Source: Rhizopus arrhizus
Taxonomy: Eukaryota > Mucoromycota > Mucoromycetes > Mucorales > Rhizopodaceae
Reading direction: 5' to 3'
DNA length: 64,000 nt
Assembly (NCBI GenBank): GCA_024220505.1
Contig: JAKZZE010000008.1
Span: 1,550,001-1,614,000 of the forward strand
The notes below the pieces were generated by a model. The model ran no database searches and was not told the origin of the DNA. It was given only the letters and a program-made list of their open reading frames with translations. A program made the position numbers and the translations under genes. This document shows positions 43,110 to 54,865 of the stretch, in pieces (position 1 is the stretch's first letter; the number at the start of each line of letters is the position of its first letter).

Positions 43110-44577
43110 ATGCTTGACATCAACTTACTATTGGAAGATCGCGGTGGCAATCCTGAGGCTATTAAGGAATCCCAAAGAAGACGTGGTGCTCCAGTCGAAA
43201 TTATTGATGAGATTATTGCCGAATATAAAGAATGGACTACTGGTATGTGTTACATCTTTCAATAATGTAATAAAAATGCAGCTTAATAAAGGGGCATTAT
43301 GTCTCTTATACCTCAATTCGACAGTGATCAAAAAATCAAAGAAATGAACGCTTTACAAAAGGAAATTGGAAAGAAATACAAGTCCAAAGAGGATCCTTCT
43401 GAATTACTTGCTAAAAAGGCTGAGCTACAAAAGGGTAAAGAAGAACTTGTTGCCAAAGCCAAAGAACAAGAGATCTCTTGGAAGAACAAGTTGAATCTCC
43501 TTGGAAACATTGTTCATGACTCTGTTCCCATCTCGATGGACGAAGACAACAATGAAATCATTCGTACCTATTTTCACAATGGTATTGAGCCCGTCAAGAA
43601 GACCAATATATTATCTCACCACGAAGTTCTTACTCGTTTGGACGGCTATGATCAAGAGCGTGGCGCTAAGGTTGCTGGTCATCGTGGTTATTTCTTGACC
43701 AGTGTTGGTGTTGATCTTAACTTGGCTTTGATCAGATATGGCCTCAACTTTCTTGGTAGACATGGATACAAAAAGTTACAAACACCTTTCTTCATGAACA
43801 AAGATATGATGGCTAAAACTGCTCAATTATCCCAATTTGATGAAGAGCTTTATAAGGTAAACATACTTTATATGCAAAATGAGATACGTGTATTAAGGGC
43901 CCTTTGATTAGGTTTCTGGTGATGGCGAAGATAAATATCTTATTGCTACCTCTGAGCAACCCATCTCTGCTCTCCATTCTGGTGAATGGTTTGAAAAGCC
44001 TAGTGAACAGTTGCCCATCAAATATGCTGGTTACTCTACCTGTTTCCGTAAGGAAGCTGGTGCTCACGGTAAGGATACCTGGGGTATTTTCCGTGTTCAC
44101 CAATTTGAAAAGATTGAACAATTTGTCTTGACTGTACCCGAAAAGTCTTGGGAAATGTTTAATGAAATGATTGAACACTCTGAGGAATTTTTCCAAAGCC
44201 TTGGTCTTTCTTATCGTGTCGTTGCTATCGTCTCTGGTGCATTGAACAATGCTGCTGCTAAGAAATATGATTTGGAAGCCTGGTTCCCTTATCAAGGAGA
44301 ATACAAGGAACTTGTCTCGTGTTCTAACTGTACAGATTATCAATCTCGTAACCTGGAAATTCGTTGCGGTGTCAAGAAAATGTCTGACCGTGAAAAGAAA
44401 TATGTTCATTGCTTGAACTCTACTTTATGTGCCACTGAGAGAGCCATGTGTGCATTATTAGAAAACTGGCAACGTGAGGATGGTTTAGAAATCCCCCCTC
44501 CATTAGTTCCTTATATGGATGGTCAAACCTTTATCCCTTATACTAAGCCTGCTTCCAAGCCTACTCCTAAGAAATAA
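43110..44577 (+). CDS. SES1: Cytosolic seryl-tRNA synthetase
   Basis: This enzyme charges tRNA-Ser. Three exons are proposed: 43110-43242, 43312-43856 and 43912-44577, giving 447 residues, close to yeast Ses1. The start [20 protein letters not shown] matches the family start. A coiled-coil arm follows ([20 protein letters not shown]). Class II motif 2 is [20 protein letters not shown], and motif 3 is [35 protein letters not shown] is also diagnostic. The first intron is odd. The join that matches the family exactly in length (EWTT-AQFDSDQ) would end the intron in TATAC, not AG. A canonical alternative (GTGTTA donor to ACAG at 43324) gives EWTTGIDQKIKE, four residues shorter. The other join is ordinary GT..AG. 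Confidence 0.93.
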
Positions 44578-44718
44578 AAAATCAACATTGTATAGAGAAG
44601 CGTGTTTGCTTGTAATGCTCCCTTTTTTGTTGCCTATGCATACAAAATGAAGTTTTATAAAATCATAAATAAAAGTACATTTAATAGCTTTAAAAGAAGA
44701 GGGGATGAGGTTAGGTTT

Positions 44719-46541
44719 TCAGGATTCGATTTGTCTCTCTAAACGATCCAGACGATCACGAAGAGTGGTTAACATTGTTTGGTATTCATGTAGTTCAATA
44801 TCATTTTGCGATCTAACAATGGTAGGTGGTGTTTGAAGCTCGTCATTTCTTCTCTCAGACATGGCTACTAAATCCTCTGCCACCGCTCTCTCTTCTCGTG
44901 TGGCACTTGGCAACGGAGAAGGTAAAGAACGTGTTGTTGAGTTTGGTTCCAAATGACTCAATTGTTGTTGCCTGTCATTTTTGCCCACTCGAACCTCTAA
45001 TGTTTCAATGCGTCTCAAAAGCTCATCTATTCTCTTTTCCATTTGGGATACAATTTCCCACTGGACTTCCTTGACTTGATTTCTCACTAGTCCTTCAATC
45101 GTAGTTGCTGAGGCTTGAAGGGTCTGCATAAGTGATGAAGAGCGACGGATCTGATCATCCAAGGTGGTCTTTAAAGTACGCGTGGTCTCAATTGTATCAA
45201 ATAGGTGTTCAAAGGGTTGAAGGTACTGCTGACGCTGTAGTGCTGCAAATGAGCTTGTTGTAGGGGTCTTGGGTGGCAAGGACGCGTTCGCTGCTGAGTT
45301 TGCTGTAGGTTCGTGATTTCGTTGTGTAGTATAGTGTGGTTTTAAATTAAAATGGGAGGACGTAGTACTGTATTGCTGGAAGTTCAAGTTTTCTCTACTG
45401 GTTGGATGAGCAGAGTGAGGTGGTTGCTGTTGAGAGGGAACAATTGGTGGTACAGCAAATTCTTGCCTTCTTGGTGAAGGCTGGTAAGTATAAGCTGGCC
45501 TGGCTGTTGCAGGAGCAGGTGCGATGGATATCTTGTGTTGAACAGAACCAAAGTTTTGATTATTTACACGAGCTACTATACAAAAAAGTGGCTTTTAGGA
45601 ATGAATGATAGATATATTCATTAATTAATAACCTAAGCTTGATTTTTGATGTTGGTGATGAAGTACAGCCTGACCAAAGTTTGAATTGATTGGGGCTGAA
45701 CGAACGCCAGCTAATTGTTCATGATAAGAAGGTGCAAAAATGGTTAGATTCAAAGCATTCTTATGTTTAATGGACAATCTCTTCCTATTCATTGACTGCT
45801 GGTCCTGTTCAGATTCTTCTTCAGGGTAAGAGTATATCTTTCTCGCCAGCTGCGTTGAAGCTGAAGAAGGAATCATTTTCTCTCTTTCAGCGCTTTCTGA
45901 TACGTTTTGCAAATGTAAAAACCCATCAATTCTTTGTCGTTTGTTGGCATAATCAGCAATACTAGGCAAATCAGGTTCATAACTTCTTTATAAATATCAA
46001 TCTTTTTTCTTTACCTTTGCTGTCTTAATTCTTTTGAATTCAATAAAACTTTATCTAAAGCCATAGCGCCTCTTGTTTCTGGTATATGTTGATGCATAGA
46101 TGAAGGCGATGGCGGTTCGATTTTAATTGCCCTTTCGCCCTCTCTTTCAATAAAATCGTCCAAATTTTCTAATGGTAGCTGTACTGATTCCCAAATATGT
46201 TCTTCTTTTGGAGCTCGAGTAAATTCAGGAAAAGCTTGAAGTATGGCATCAGCTAATCCTTTTTGATAATCATTTGGTTGTAGTTTACAGAGTTCAACCA
46301 ATACATATTTGCTATGCTGAAGCGCGACATTAGATAATATTTTTGTGTTTAAATAAGTATCTTCATGATCTCTATAGCAATATTCATAGTGCCCTTCCTT
46401 AAAAGAAATGAGAGGTAAATCGAATAGCGGTATAATATCTGATAGTCGATAAAGTATTATATCTGTATCTGGTAAGCGAAAAAGAATCAACGGTTTCTTA
46501 TGCTTTGAATATCTTCCAAGAAGTTGACTTAATACTTTCAT
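44719..46541 (-). CDS. Unidentified protein with a C-terminal coiled coil
   Basis: Three exons, 46015-46541, 45633-45961 and 44719-45575, join in phase and give 570 residues. The N-terminal 115 residues look globular (MKVLSQLLGRYSKHKKPLIL, IIPLFDLPLISFKEGHYEYC, ALQHSKYVLVELCKLQPNDY). The middle is Pro/Ser/Gln-rich with a basic patch (MNRKRLSIKHKN) that could be a nuclear-localisation signal. The last 180 residues contain helical heptad sequence (WEIVSQMEKRIDELLRRIET) and a final short coil (TLRDRLDRLERQIES). The overall style, an ordered head, a disordered middle and a coiled tail, suggests a nuclear or structural regulator, but I do not recognise the family. It is convergent with the seryl-tRNA synthetase gene and divergent from the SF3b4 gene. 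Confidence 0.75.
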
Positions 46542-46713
46542 CCCCTCTTCTCCTATTATATATTATTAAGTAAAATAAAAAACCAAAGAAAATAAGGAGA
46601 ATTTGAAAAGTTAAAATTTCGATTTGATTGGATATTTTACAAGAAAATCTGCTTTCATAACTTTATTTGGACACAGCATTTTGTTTAGATCTTTTCTTGT
46701 TTTAAAAAATTAA

Positions 46714-47581
46714 ATGGCACAACAAATTGAACGTAATCAAGAAGCTACAGTTTACGTTGGTAATCTTGATGAAAGATGTACGGAATCTCTTATATGGGAG
46801 CTAATGTTGCAAGCTGGCCCAGTTGGTAAAGATTGCAAAAAATATTGTTTACAAATAGAAAAGCATTTTATTAAGATCATTTTCTTTGAACAAATAGTGA
46901 ATGTGCATTTACCCAAAGATCGAGTAACGCAGACACATCAAAACTATGGGTTTGTAGAATTCTTAACTGAAGAAGATGCAGATTATGCAATGAGGGTTAT
47001 GAATCAAGTGCGCTTGTACGGTAAACCAGTTCGTGTTAATAAGGTAATAGTTGTATAAGATTAACTTGAAATTTTATATTATACTCATATATGAAACATA
47101 GGCCACTTCTGATAGAAAGAATTTGGATGTTGGAGCAACGCTATTTATAGGTAATTTGGACCCTGAGGTGGATGAAAAGTTATTATATGATACATTCAGT
47201 GCATTTGGATTGATTGTGAACACGCCTAGAGTATCAAGAGATCCAGATACAGGCGCCCTTAAAGGATTTGGATTTATCAGCTTTGATAATTTCGAATCTT
47301 CTGATGCAGCAATTGAAGCTATGGATGGACAATATTTAATGAATAAGCAGATTACGATATCTTATGCATACAAGAAAGATGGTAAAGGAGAGAGACACGG
47401 TTCTGCAGCAGAAAGATTATTAGCAGCAGAAGCAAGGAAAAACGTACAAATGCCAAATCAATTGTATGCTAGTGGACCACCAATGGCATCTACTATGGGC
47501 TATGCAGCCCCAGGCTATCCTGCGGCAATGCCTCCACCTCCACCAATGGGATATCCACCTCAGGTTCACGGCGTTTGGTAA
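46714..47581 (+). CDS. HSH49: Splicing factor SF3b subunit 4 (SF3b49/Hsh49)
   Basis: SF3b4 is part of the U2 snRNP and binds pre-mRNA near the branch site. Three exons, 46714-46825, 46898-47043 and 47102-47581, join in phase to give 245 residues. Two RRM domains are visible. In the first, [20 protein letters not shown] is RNP2 and [20 protein letters not shown] is RNP1. In the second, [20 protein letters not shown] is followed by [20 protein letters not shown]. After [20 protein letters not shown] comes a short Pro/Gly/Met-rich tail ([14 protein letters not shown]), as in human SF3B4 but shorter. It is divergent from the coiled-coil gene upstream, with only about 170 nt between the two starts. 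Confidence 0.95.
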
Positions 47582-47787
47582 TAACGAAAATAGATTGAAA
47601 TTTTTAGAAAGCGATTTATTGTGACTTGAAACAAATTTGAACAAATAAATTATGGCACCTTTTTGTTATTCTTTTTTTTTTTTTTTTTTTTTTTTTCTTT
47701 TATTTGCGAAAACTAAAACCCTTGATATGCTTTAAAGTCATGTCGGTCAACAACATAACAGAAGGAAAAAGAAATAATAAAAAAATA

Positions 47788-50031
47788 ATGGATTTTACAG
47801 GCAGTGCTGTTCCTGACTTTATTCAAAAATTATTTAGGTAATAAAGGAAACAAAATAAAGAAAAAAAGAAACATAACCATATTAAACATAAATAATATAG
47901 AATGTTGGAAAATGACTCTTCGGAAAATACTTTATCTTGGAGCTCAAATGGGACAACGTTTATTGTTAAAGATACAATAGAGTTTTCTCGCACAGTTTTA
48001 CCAAAGCATTTTAAACACTCCAACTTTGCAAGCTTTGTTCGACAGCTAAATAAATATGATTTTCATAAAGTGCGTCAATTAGAAGACAGTCAAAGGCCAT
48101 ACGGTGATCAGGTGCTCTATTAAATCTCCCTTTTCCCTCTGTCTCTCCTGAAATTCGATAAGTGTATTAATCCATATAATTTGTATAGGCCTGGGAGTTT
48201 GTTCATCCAAAATTCATTCGACATCGAAAAGATTTATTGGACGAGATAAAAAGAAAGGTTCCTGGAGGCGCAATTTCCAAGCAAATAAAAAAGGAAGACA
48301 GTACAGCTGAGCAGGACGGGAATCCCCAAATAGATACTTCATCGACCGTATCTACCAATTTGGCCTCTGCTCCTTTGAAGGAAGTTCAAGCAATGACGAA
48401 TAAAATGATGAGCGAAATAGATCAACTTCAAACGGCTCGCGTAGCCTTAGAAAGCAACATTTCAAAATTAGTAAAGACAGATCAAGAGATTACAAGTGAA
48501 TTAAAGCATTTAAACACCAGTCTGTCAGCAAAAGATGGTCTTATTAAAGAGTTTTTGCATTTGATCAACTCAACTCCAGGAAACGGTAAAAGTGCAATTG
48601 TACAAAAAAGGAAAGAAAAATGTTATTTACTTTTTTTTTTAAAGAAGAAGCAAATGCAGATCAGCAAGAAGCTCAGAACTTAATGAATTCTTATTATCGA
48701 ATATCTAAAGCAAATGCGGAACAAATTGAGACACTTAACAAAGAATTAGGATTGAATCATACGACGAAATTAGGCTCACCGAATTGTGAACAACACAGGA
48801 ACGTGAAGAGAATAAAATTGGAAGAGATGAATATACCTCCACCAATACCTCTTAGTAACGACTTTGATGCAAATTCTATATCTGCTGCCGCTGCCGCTGC
48901 AGCTGCTGCAAGTATGAATGCTGGTAGCTTAATCGGGTCTCCACTAAAGACTGCAGATGGGCTTACATTTGTTACACTGGGTCGGCTTTCATCCAATATG
49001 TCAGTAAGAGATAACAAACCAGCTATTGAGATTATGGCAGCGGACCAAACACCCACACTTGGTACAAGCTTACAAAGACCGACGGTTGGCATGAAACGTA
49101 AACCATCATCTGGGTTATCTTCGCAGGTCAGCTGGACTGTCCCTCCTAGAATATTGCTTGTAGACGATGATTCCGTCTACCGTGATTTGAGCGAGAGACT
49201 TTTACATGTGTTTGGATGTACGATTGATTTAGCAAAGGATGGTGTGGAAGCATTAAAAAAAATGGGATTGGAAAGATACGACTTAATTTTGATGGTAAGA
49301 AAAAAAGCCGCTGTTTGTTATAATTTGCTGTTGCTAAAACTTTGTTTCATGTTTAGGATATTGTAATGCCTAAAATGGATGGAATATCGGCAACAAGAAG
49401 CATTCGTCAATATGATGCACTTACACCTATTATTTCAATGACATCCAATTTTACTGATAATGATATTATGCAATATATTGGTAGTGGAATGACAGACATA
49501 TTACCTAAACCATTCTCAAAACGCACATTGTATCAAATGTTGGATAAATATTGTGCACACTTGAAATCAATTCAAAGAGTCCAAGGTGTTAATGATCCTT
49601 CATCCATACCCCGTGCACTGGACATATTGCCCATGCATGACACTGAAGCTATGACTACATCAACCTCTTCTCCAACAAAAACTCAACATTCTTCTTCTTC
49701 GTCTTCTTCTTCCACAGCCCCTCCACCTTATTCATTTACTATACCGCCACCCAGTATCACACCTCCAGTTAATTCTGGCGCCTCATCTGTAACAGCCGCA
49801 CCTACTGTGTTTCCTTTAGCCCCTTATCCATACCCAATCACAATGAATTCAGTTTCTACTGATGCTAACAGTAATAACACCAATCATGTTGGTCACAACG
49901 ACATACCAAATATCACATTCTGGCCACAGCAGCCAACTCAACATCAAGACACACCACCAGCAATTATTGCGAATGATGGCAAATTTACTTGGGCAATGCC
50001 TAGCAGTAGTAATAACCATCAAAATCTCTAG
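47788..50031 (+). CDS. SKN7: Skn7-type transcription factor (HSF DNA-binding domain plus response regulator receiver)
   Basis: Skn7 is the nuclear response regulator of fungal two-component signalling, acting in oxidative, osmotic and cell-wall stress. Five exons, 47788-47837, 47901-48111, 48189-48585, 48645-49294 and 49357-50031, all join in phase and give 660 residues. The HSF-type domain begins DFIQKLFRMLENDSSENT and continues LPKHFKHSNFASFVRQLNKY, then AWEFVHPKFIRHRKDLLDEI. A helical coiled-coil region follows (about residues 135-215) with a short alanine run. The receiver domain shows ILLVDDDSVYRDLSERLLHV, the phosphoacceptor in LILMDIVMPKMDG (Asp437), MTSNFT and LPKPF. The last 150 residues are Ser/Thr/Pro-rich and probably activating. 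The receiver's key residues are intact, so phosphorelay control is expected. Confidence 0.95.
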
Positions 50032-50914
50032 CACCTCTTCTCATCCATTCATCAGTCTCTTATTTCAAGAACAAAAGTTTCACCTAATGTAGATAAGTTT
50101 GGATTATTATTATTATTATTATTAAACGATGGTTTATTACATGTTATAAGCAAATATACACTTTAAATCATTTACAAAAAATGGAACACACTTTCAGTCT
50201 TTTTATTTATTCTTTTATATAACACATGACTTATGTGAATGAGTGTACCATCTTGGCATGAGTTACTAGCTACAGTTTCTTGTCAAGAATACTACAACAC
50301 AAGATATGATTAACCAATAGAGTAAAATCAAAAGATTTTGCAATCAGAACAATTGAATTCAACTTATACATCCCGTAAGAGATCGTTCTAGTCAGCAGCA
50401 TCTTTATCGGCAGAAGTTAACCGCAAAGTCAAATGTATTACGACAAGAAAAAGAAATTATTATAACCAATGTAGCTTTTACTTTTTATTTTCAAGGCTAC
50501 ACTTTTTAAATAAAAAATCGCTTTCATGAACATATTCACGTTTCACTTTATCTCTGCTCCTTCTCTTTTTTGCACATAATTCTCTTGTGTCTTAGCTCCG
50601 ACTGAGCAAAATATCTGAAACTACTTTCTTAACAATAGCAGCACAAAAGGAAGATGGTTTCGATGTAGCATAATGAACCAAACGATGTAACGTTTGACAT
50701 GTACTCAATTGAGAGCTGTTTGCTAGAATTAGTGATAGGCTCAAGGTACAAGTAACAGACCAAACTTGCATTCTAGGAATGTTTTAAAAAACAATGGAAC
50801 AGCGAAAGCTGCTGATACTTTAAAACCTTGGATAAGTTTTGTCGATCCTTAATTAGTAAAATATAAAAATCGTGCTTAAAAAGAAAATATGAATTTGTTT
50901 CTTTTGTATTTAAT
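50032..50914. other. Intergenic region
   Basis: Contains the Skn7 3' UTR with a short (ATT)n tract at about 50105-50123, then A+T-rich DNA. No gene recognised on either strand. Confidence 0.45.
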
Positions 50915-51600
50915 ATGGAACTTTCTACAGAAATGAATAACAAAAAAAATAAAAACATTCATGGCCAACAAAAAGAGGAGAAAGGAAAAAATACACAGTG
51001 GAAAAAGCAAGGAGAGAATTGCTTGTTTTCCGATTCACCAAATGGGCTGAATGGCAGTACAGTATTCAATAAACAGCTAAACAACTACAGTAATACTTTT
51101 AGCATGAATTACACGAACCTAATGGTAAACAACATTGACTTGAATTTTACTTTTAGATAACTCAACAATATAATGTGAAGGTTCCTGTTCCTGCTGCGAA
51201 TCTATGGTTCAATCAAACAGCAGCTATTTTTTCATCTCATTCAACATCTGATGCTATAAGCACAAAACACGTATTAAATACATCATTTTCACCTAGTGTG
51301 CCTTTTAATGTTTTTATTCCATTGATAACCAATCGCCGAACGTTGGTTCAGCAGCAAGAATTGGCTTTTGAGCAGCTTCGACAGCAGCAGGAACAAGAGC
51401 AAAAGAAACAAAAGTTTGAACAGCAACAGACAAGGACGCAGAAACAATGTAACCAAAAACCACAGACTCAAAAAAGGAAGCGAAAGGAGAAAGGATCTCA
51501 ACACTATCAGAACAAAAGAAAAGAGCCTCAGGGACATCAACAGAAGCAACAGAAAGAAAGAACATTCCGCCTTAAGCGACCTGAAGAAAAGATGAGCTGA
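50915..51600 (+). CDS. Gln/Lys-rich protein of unknown function
   Basis: Two frames, 50915-51124 and 51157-51600, join in phase 0 (AAC CTA ATG|ATA ACT CAA) if a 32-nt segment starting GTAAAC and ending TTTTAG is removed, giving 218 residues. The first part is Asn/Lys-rich. The middle has a few hydrophobic stretches (FNVFIPLITNRRTLVQQQEL). The last 90 residues are almost all Gln, Lys, Glu and Arg (QQQEQEQKKQKFEQQQTRTQ, QKRKRKEKGSQHYQNKRKEP), helical and probably nuclear. The 32-nt intron would be unusually short for this window, so an upstream donor or separate genes are possible. The family is not recognised. Low-complexity composition lowers confidence. Confidence 0.5.
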
Positions 51601-52473
51601 AAATCCTAAATTACTTTTTCAATATACCAAAAAGAAAGCAACATTTATATGATCATTGTATATAGCTATGCATTAAAAAATAAAAATCTACTTATATTTG
51701 ATAGTTAAACAAATATTCGTATAATAAAACACTATAAGTAATAATTTAAATTAGATATATCACATACATCCTATACATCTATCGGTTTCTGTTTATTTCC
51801 ACTAATAAAGAATGCCTCTCTCCAATACTTTTTTTGTGCACGGTAAAAACTGAACTTGAAATCGAGATTTGTCAAGTACGAATTGATTAGATTCCCGACA
51901 AGTGCCCTTTTATACGTTTTTTTTTTAATGAATAAAACTTGATCTTTTTTACTCATTCAAAGCAGAAGGAAAAGGGTCAATTCAAAGACATCCTATAATT
52001 GATGGGACTAATTGAAAATGGGTAAAATTCTCTTGTTGGTGAATATGAAAAATGATGTTTTTTAAATGATTAGCTATAAATCTTTAATAAACGAGCTTTT
52101 CATTATGCAAAATGCATAGACTTGCAAATAAAAGATTTGATGACATCATATTCCTCTACTTGATCAACTTCTAAGATTGTATGCTCTCCAAAAATATGAA
52201 TATGAATTTAAACTTTTAATTTTATTAGTCATACTATTACAATCATTTTATACTCATTAAATATGAGGACCTAGTAAAAGACATAGATTGTGAAATAAAT
52301 TGATGAAAAGGAAAGGAGAAGGTTGTACGAAACAGAGAATGTTTATTTTCAGGAGTGAATTTCTTTTGTTTGTTTTCGTGACAAAGTAAATTGAATTTTT
52401 TTACTGCATTTCAAATAACAATAATAAAACAATACTTCTTTTTCTTCTTTCTCTTCTTTTTCATTATTAAAAA
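51601..52473. other. Intergenic region
   Basis: A+T-rich spacer. The last 60 nt before the bZIP start are strongly C/T-rich, like promoters of several neighbours. No other feature is seen. Confidence 0.45.
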
Positions 52474-53103
52474 ATGACTTTTGAAAGAGAAGAAGATTTA
52501 TTAATGACCTATCTTGATGAAGACTACATGTCTACCACAAGCCAATCCTCATCCTCTTGGACATTTCAAGAACCAGACTTGTACACAAGCGAATCACATT
52601 ATTTTCCACTGATCAACTTCTTTCAAGGCTGTTATCAGCATGAAGTGTCACAACAAATCGTTAAACAATTCATACCTCAGCCTGTTCTTCCCCCTGCAAG
52701 TGGCAAATCAAAGCGTGGACGTAAAAAGCGTGATCAACAACAACAAAGTGCGGCATGTACAGTGAAACAATCATTGGTTCCTATTTTACCAGCAAAACAA
52801 GAAATACAAAAGGAGGAAGAACAGCAGCAGCAGCAGCAGCAGCAAGTAGAAAAAGAAGTAACCAAAAGACAAGAGAGGTTAATAAAAAATAGAGCAGCGG
52901 CTTTATTGTCACGTAAGCGAAAGAGAGAGCATTTGAATTCGCTGGAAGAAGAAAAAAATAAGCTGATGAATGAGAACGGTGAACTGAGAGAAAGTATGAA
53001 TCAATTGGCAAGAGAAAACACGGAGCTAAAGCAAAAGTTAAACAATAATCATGGCATAATATTGATGGTAAATAGTGAAATAATAATAGTAGATGATTAT
53101 TAA
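52474..53103 (+). CDS. bZIP transcription factor
   Basis: This is a single-exon gene of 209 residues. The basic region reads KRQERLIKNRAAALLSRKRK with the invariant Asn and Arg. A leucine zipper follows (LNSLEEEKNKLMNENGELRE, then SMNQLARENTELKQKL). Upstream are an acidic start (EEDLLMTYLDEDYM), which may activate transcription, a basic patch GKSKRGRKKRDQQQQ and a Gln run of eight. The NxxAAxxSR spacing with KR at the start recalls the ATF6/CREB3 and Hac1 groups, but there is no membrane segment. Assignment to a particular pathway such as the unfolded-protein response is only a suggestion. The protein ends soon after the zipper. No Hac1-type split intron was looked for beyond the visible frame. 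Confidence 0.88.
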   Translation: MTFEREEDLLMTYLDEDYMSTTSQSSSSWTFQEPDLYTSESHYFPLINFFQGCYQHEVSQQIVKQFIPQPVLPPASGKSKRGRKKRDQQQQSAACTVKQSLVPILPAKQEIQKEEEQQQQQQQQVEKEVTKRQERLIKNRAAALLSRKRKREHLNSLEEEKNKLMNENGELRESMNQLARENTELKQKLNNNHGIILMVNSEIIIVDDY

Positions 53104-53228
53104 CATAAACAATTAGATTTTTTTGTACTTCTTTGCATTATTCATTTCATTTTTATCAAAAGAATCAAATAGCACATTTTATAATAAAAATAAATCAAGA
53201 ACAGATAAAAATGATAAATAAAAATTAT

Positions 53229-53667
53229 TTAACAACAACAAAACCATCCTTTTGAACTTTGATATTCACTTTCTGATTTACGACTATTACCTAATAAATA
53301 AAGCCCTTCATCATCATCATCATCATTTTCTTGTTCTTCTTCATTATCTGATAAACTAGTCGATGTGATCACATATGGTTTATTCTTTACTTTGTTGAGT
53401 TTTGCCTCTGTTAACAATCAATCTTTCGTATTGCTACTTGTTTCTCTTTCTTTTTTTTTCTTTCTTTTTTCTTACCTAATTTACAAATAAATTTGAGATG
53501 ATCTTGCTGTTCTTCAGTTGTTTGAATTATATTCCATTTAGGTAATTGACTTGTTATTTTCTTAATCTTTTTTTAAACATTAGACATAGTTATTTCAGGT
53601 ACACATTAAAGAAAGTATTTACATTAGAATCTCTTGGTTCAAAAGGATCTTGCTCATTAAAGTCCAT
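53229..53667 (-). CDS. Small acidic protein ending in three cysteines
   Basis: Three exons, 53623-53667, 53476-53566 and 53229-53407, join in phase to give 104 residues. It starts MDFNEQDPFEPRDSN and continues with a conserved-looking helical block (QLPKWNIIQTTEEQQDHLKF, then ICKLEAKLNKVKNKPYVITS). An acidic run follows (DNEEEQENDDDDDEG). It ends SESEYQSSKGWFCCC. A terminal CCC after an aromatic pair could be lipidated (palmitoylated or prenylated), which would place the protein on a membrane. This is inference. The clean joins of three short exons argue for a real gene. The family is not recognised. It is convergent with the bZIP gene. Confidence 0.65.
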
Positions 53668-54865
53668 TCAGAGAAAAAGAAAATAAAAAATGAAAAGTTT
53701 AAGCCAATCAAAAACAAAAAAAAAAGTACAAAATAATAATAATAATCATATTTTAGTCCTCCTTTTTAAAGAAAATAGTTTTATTCCAATCTTTTATTAA
53801 TATTATCTCCATGAATAACCCTTCATTGACTGTGAAAAAGAAGGAAGAAAAGTACTGTATTGTGAATTGAATGTTTATGGCATTTGTTAGTAGAGTGAGT
53901 ATCGATTGATACAATTTACTTGAAAATACTAGCAGAAATAAAGTGAACGAAATGACACGATGACAGCCATCAATTCGACCACCGCTTGATATAAATAAGG
54001 TTCTATCAGTCCAAGTCCTTCATAACTCAAGCAATCATAAAAAAGTGGCCATCAACTTTAAATTTTGGTTCGACACAAATCAAAATTTGTATTACAATCT
54101 TTTAAACATTCTAGAATGCGTTATTTTGTATTTACATAAATAGTATTTGCCCCTTTTATGTAGCAAAAAAGAAAAGTGAAGTTGATTGGTAGATGAAGCT
54201 TAACATTCCTTTTTAAAATTATTGTTGCACACAAGATTTCTTTATAAAAACTGTATAATAATTTTCTATACAAAAGGAGAAAATCAAACTTTGTTAAAGA
54301 GATATTACAAAAAGAAGCTATCCAAATACATTATTCTCACTACATCTTTAGGTATGCGTTTGCATAATGCATTGTATCGGAGCTATAATCGTTTGCCATA
54401 GTGCCTTTTACCTAGACTAATCTTGTATTTTGACTGATTGTAATAAGCACGCTAGTCACTTTGTATTTTATATTTGTATTTTCTTTAGTACTTTTTGGCC
54501 AGGAGAGTTATAACAAAAGAAGTACGATCAGTTTTCATATAATACAGTGTACATGACATAAAGGAGATCCACGCATAAAAGCGTGTGGGGAATAAAGTCA
54601 ATGCGTCACTGCATTTTGAGTAACACCTCATTGTTTCCCTTTTTTTTTTCTTTACTCCTGAAATAAAAATGTAAATTTAGTTTTTTTCTGTTAATTGATC
54701 CCCCCCTTCCCCTTTTTAACGCTCCTCGTTATTTCTCTTTCTTTTTCTCTCCTCACTTTTAAGCGTAGACGAATAAGGACCCTCTCCTAAATAAGTCACC
54801 AATAAAATAAAATAGACCCCTTCTTTTTTACAGATGTTCTTTTTTTTTTCTATTTTAAAGCAAAT
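53668..54865. other. Intergenic region
   Basis: A+T-rich DNA without recognised genes, apart from the 5' regions of the two flanking genes. A C/T-rich stretch at about 54640-54760 precedes the ankyrin-DIL gene and probably belongs to its promoter. Confidence 0.45.

Noticed and set aside
52818..52842. CAG repeat in the bZIP gene as a regulatory or CRISPR-like repeat
   Set aside because: It is simply a run of eight glutamine codons within a conserved reading frame. No CRISPR-like spaced repeats occur anywhere in the window.
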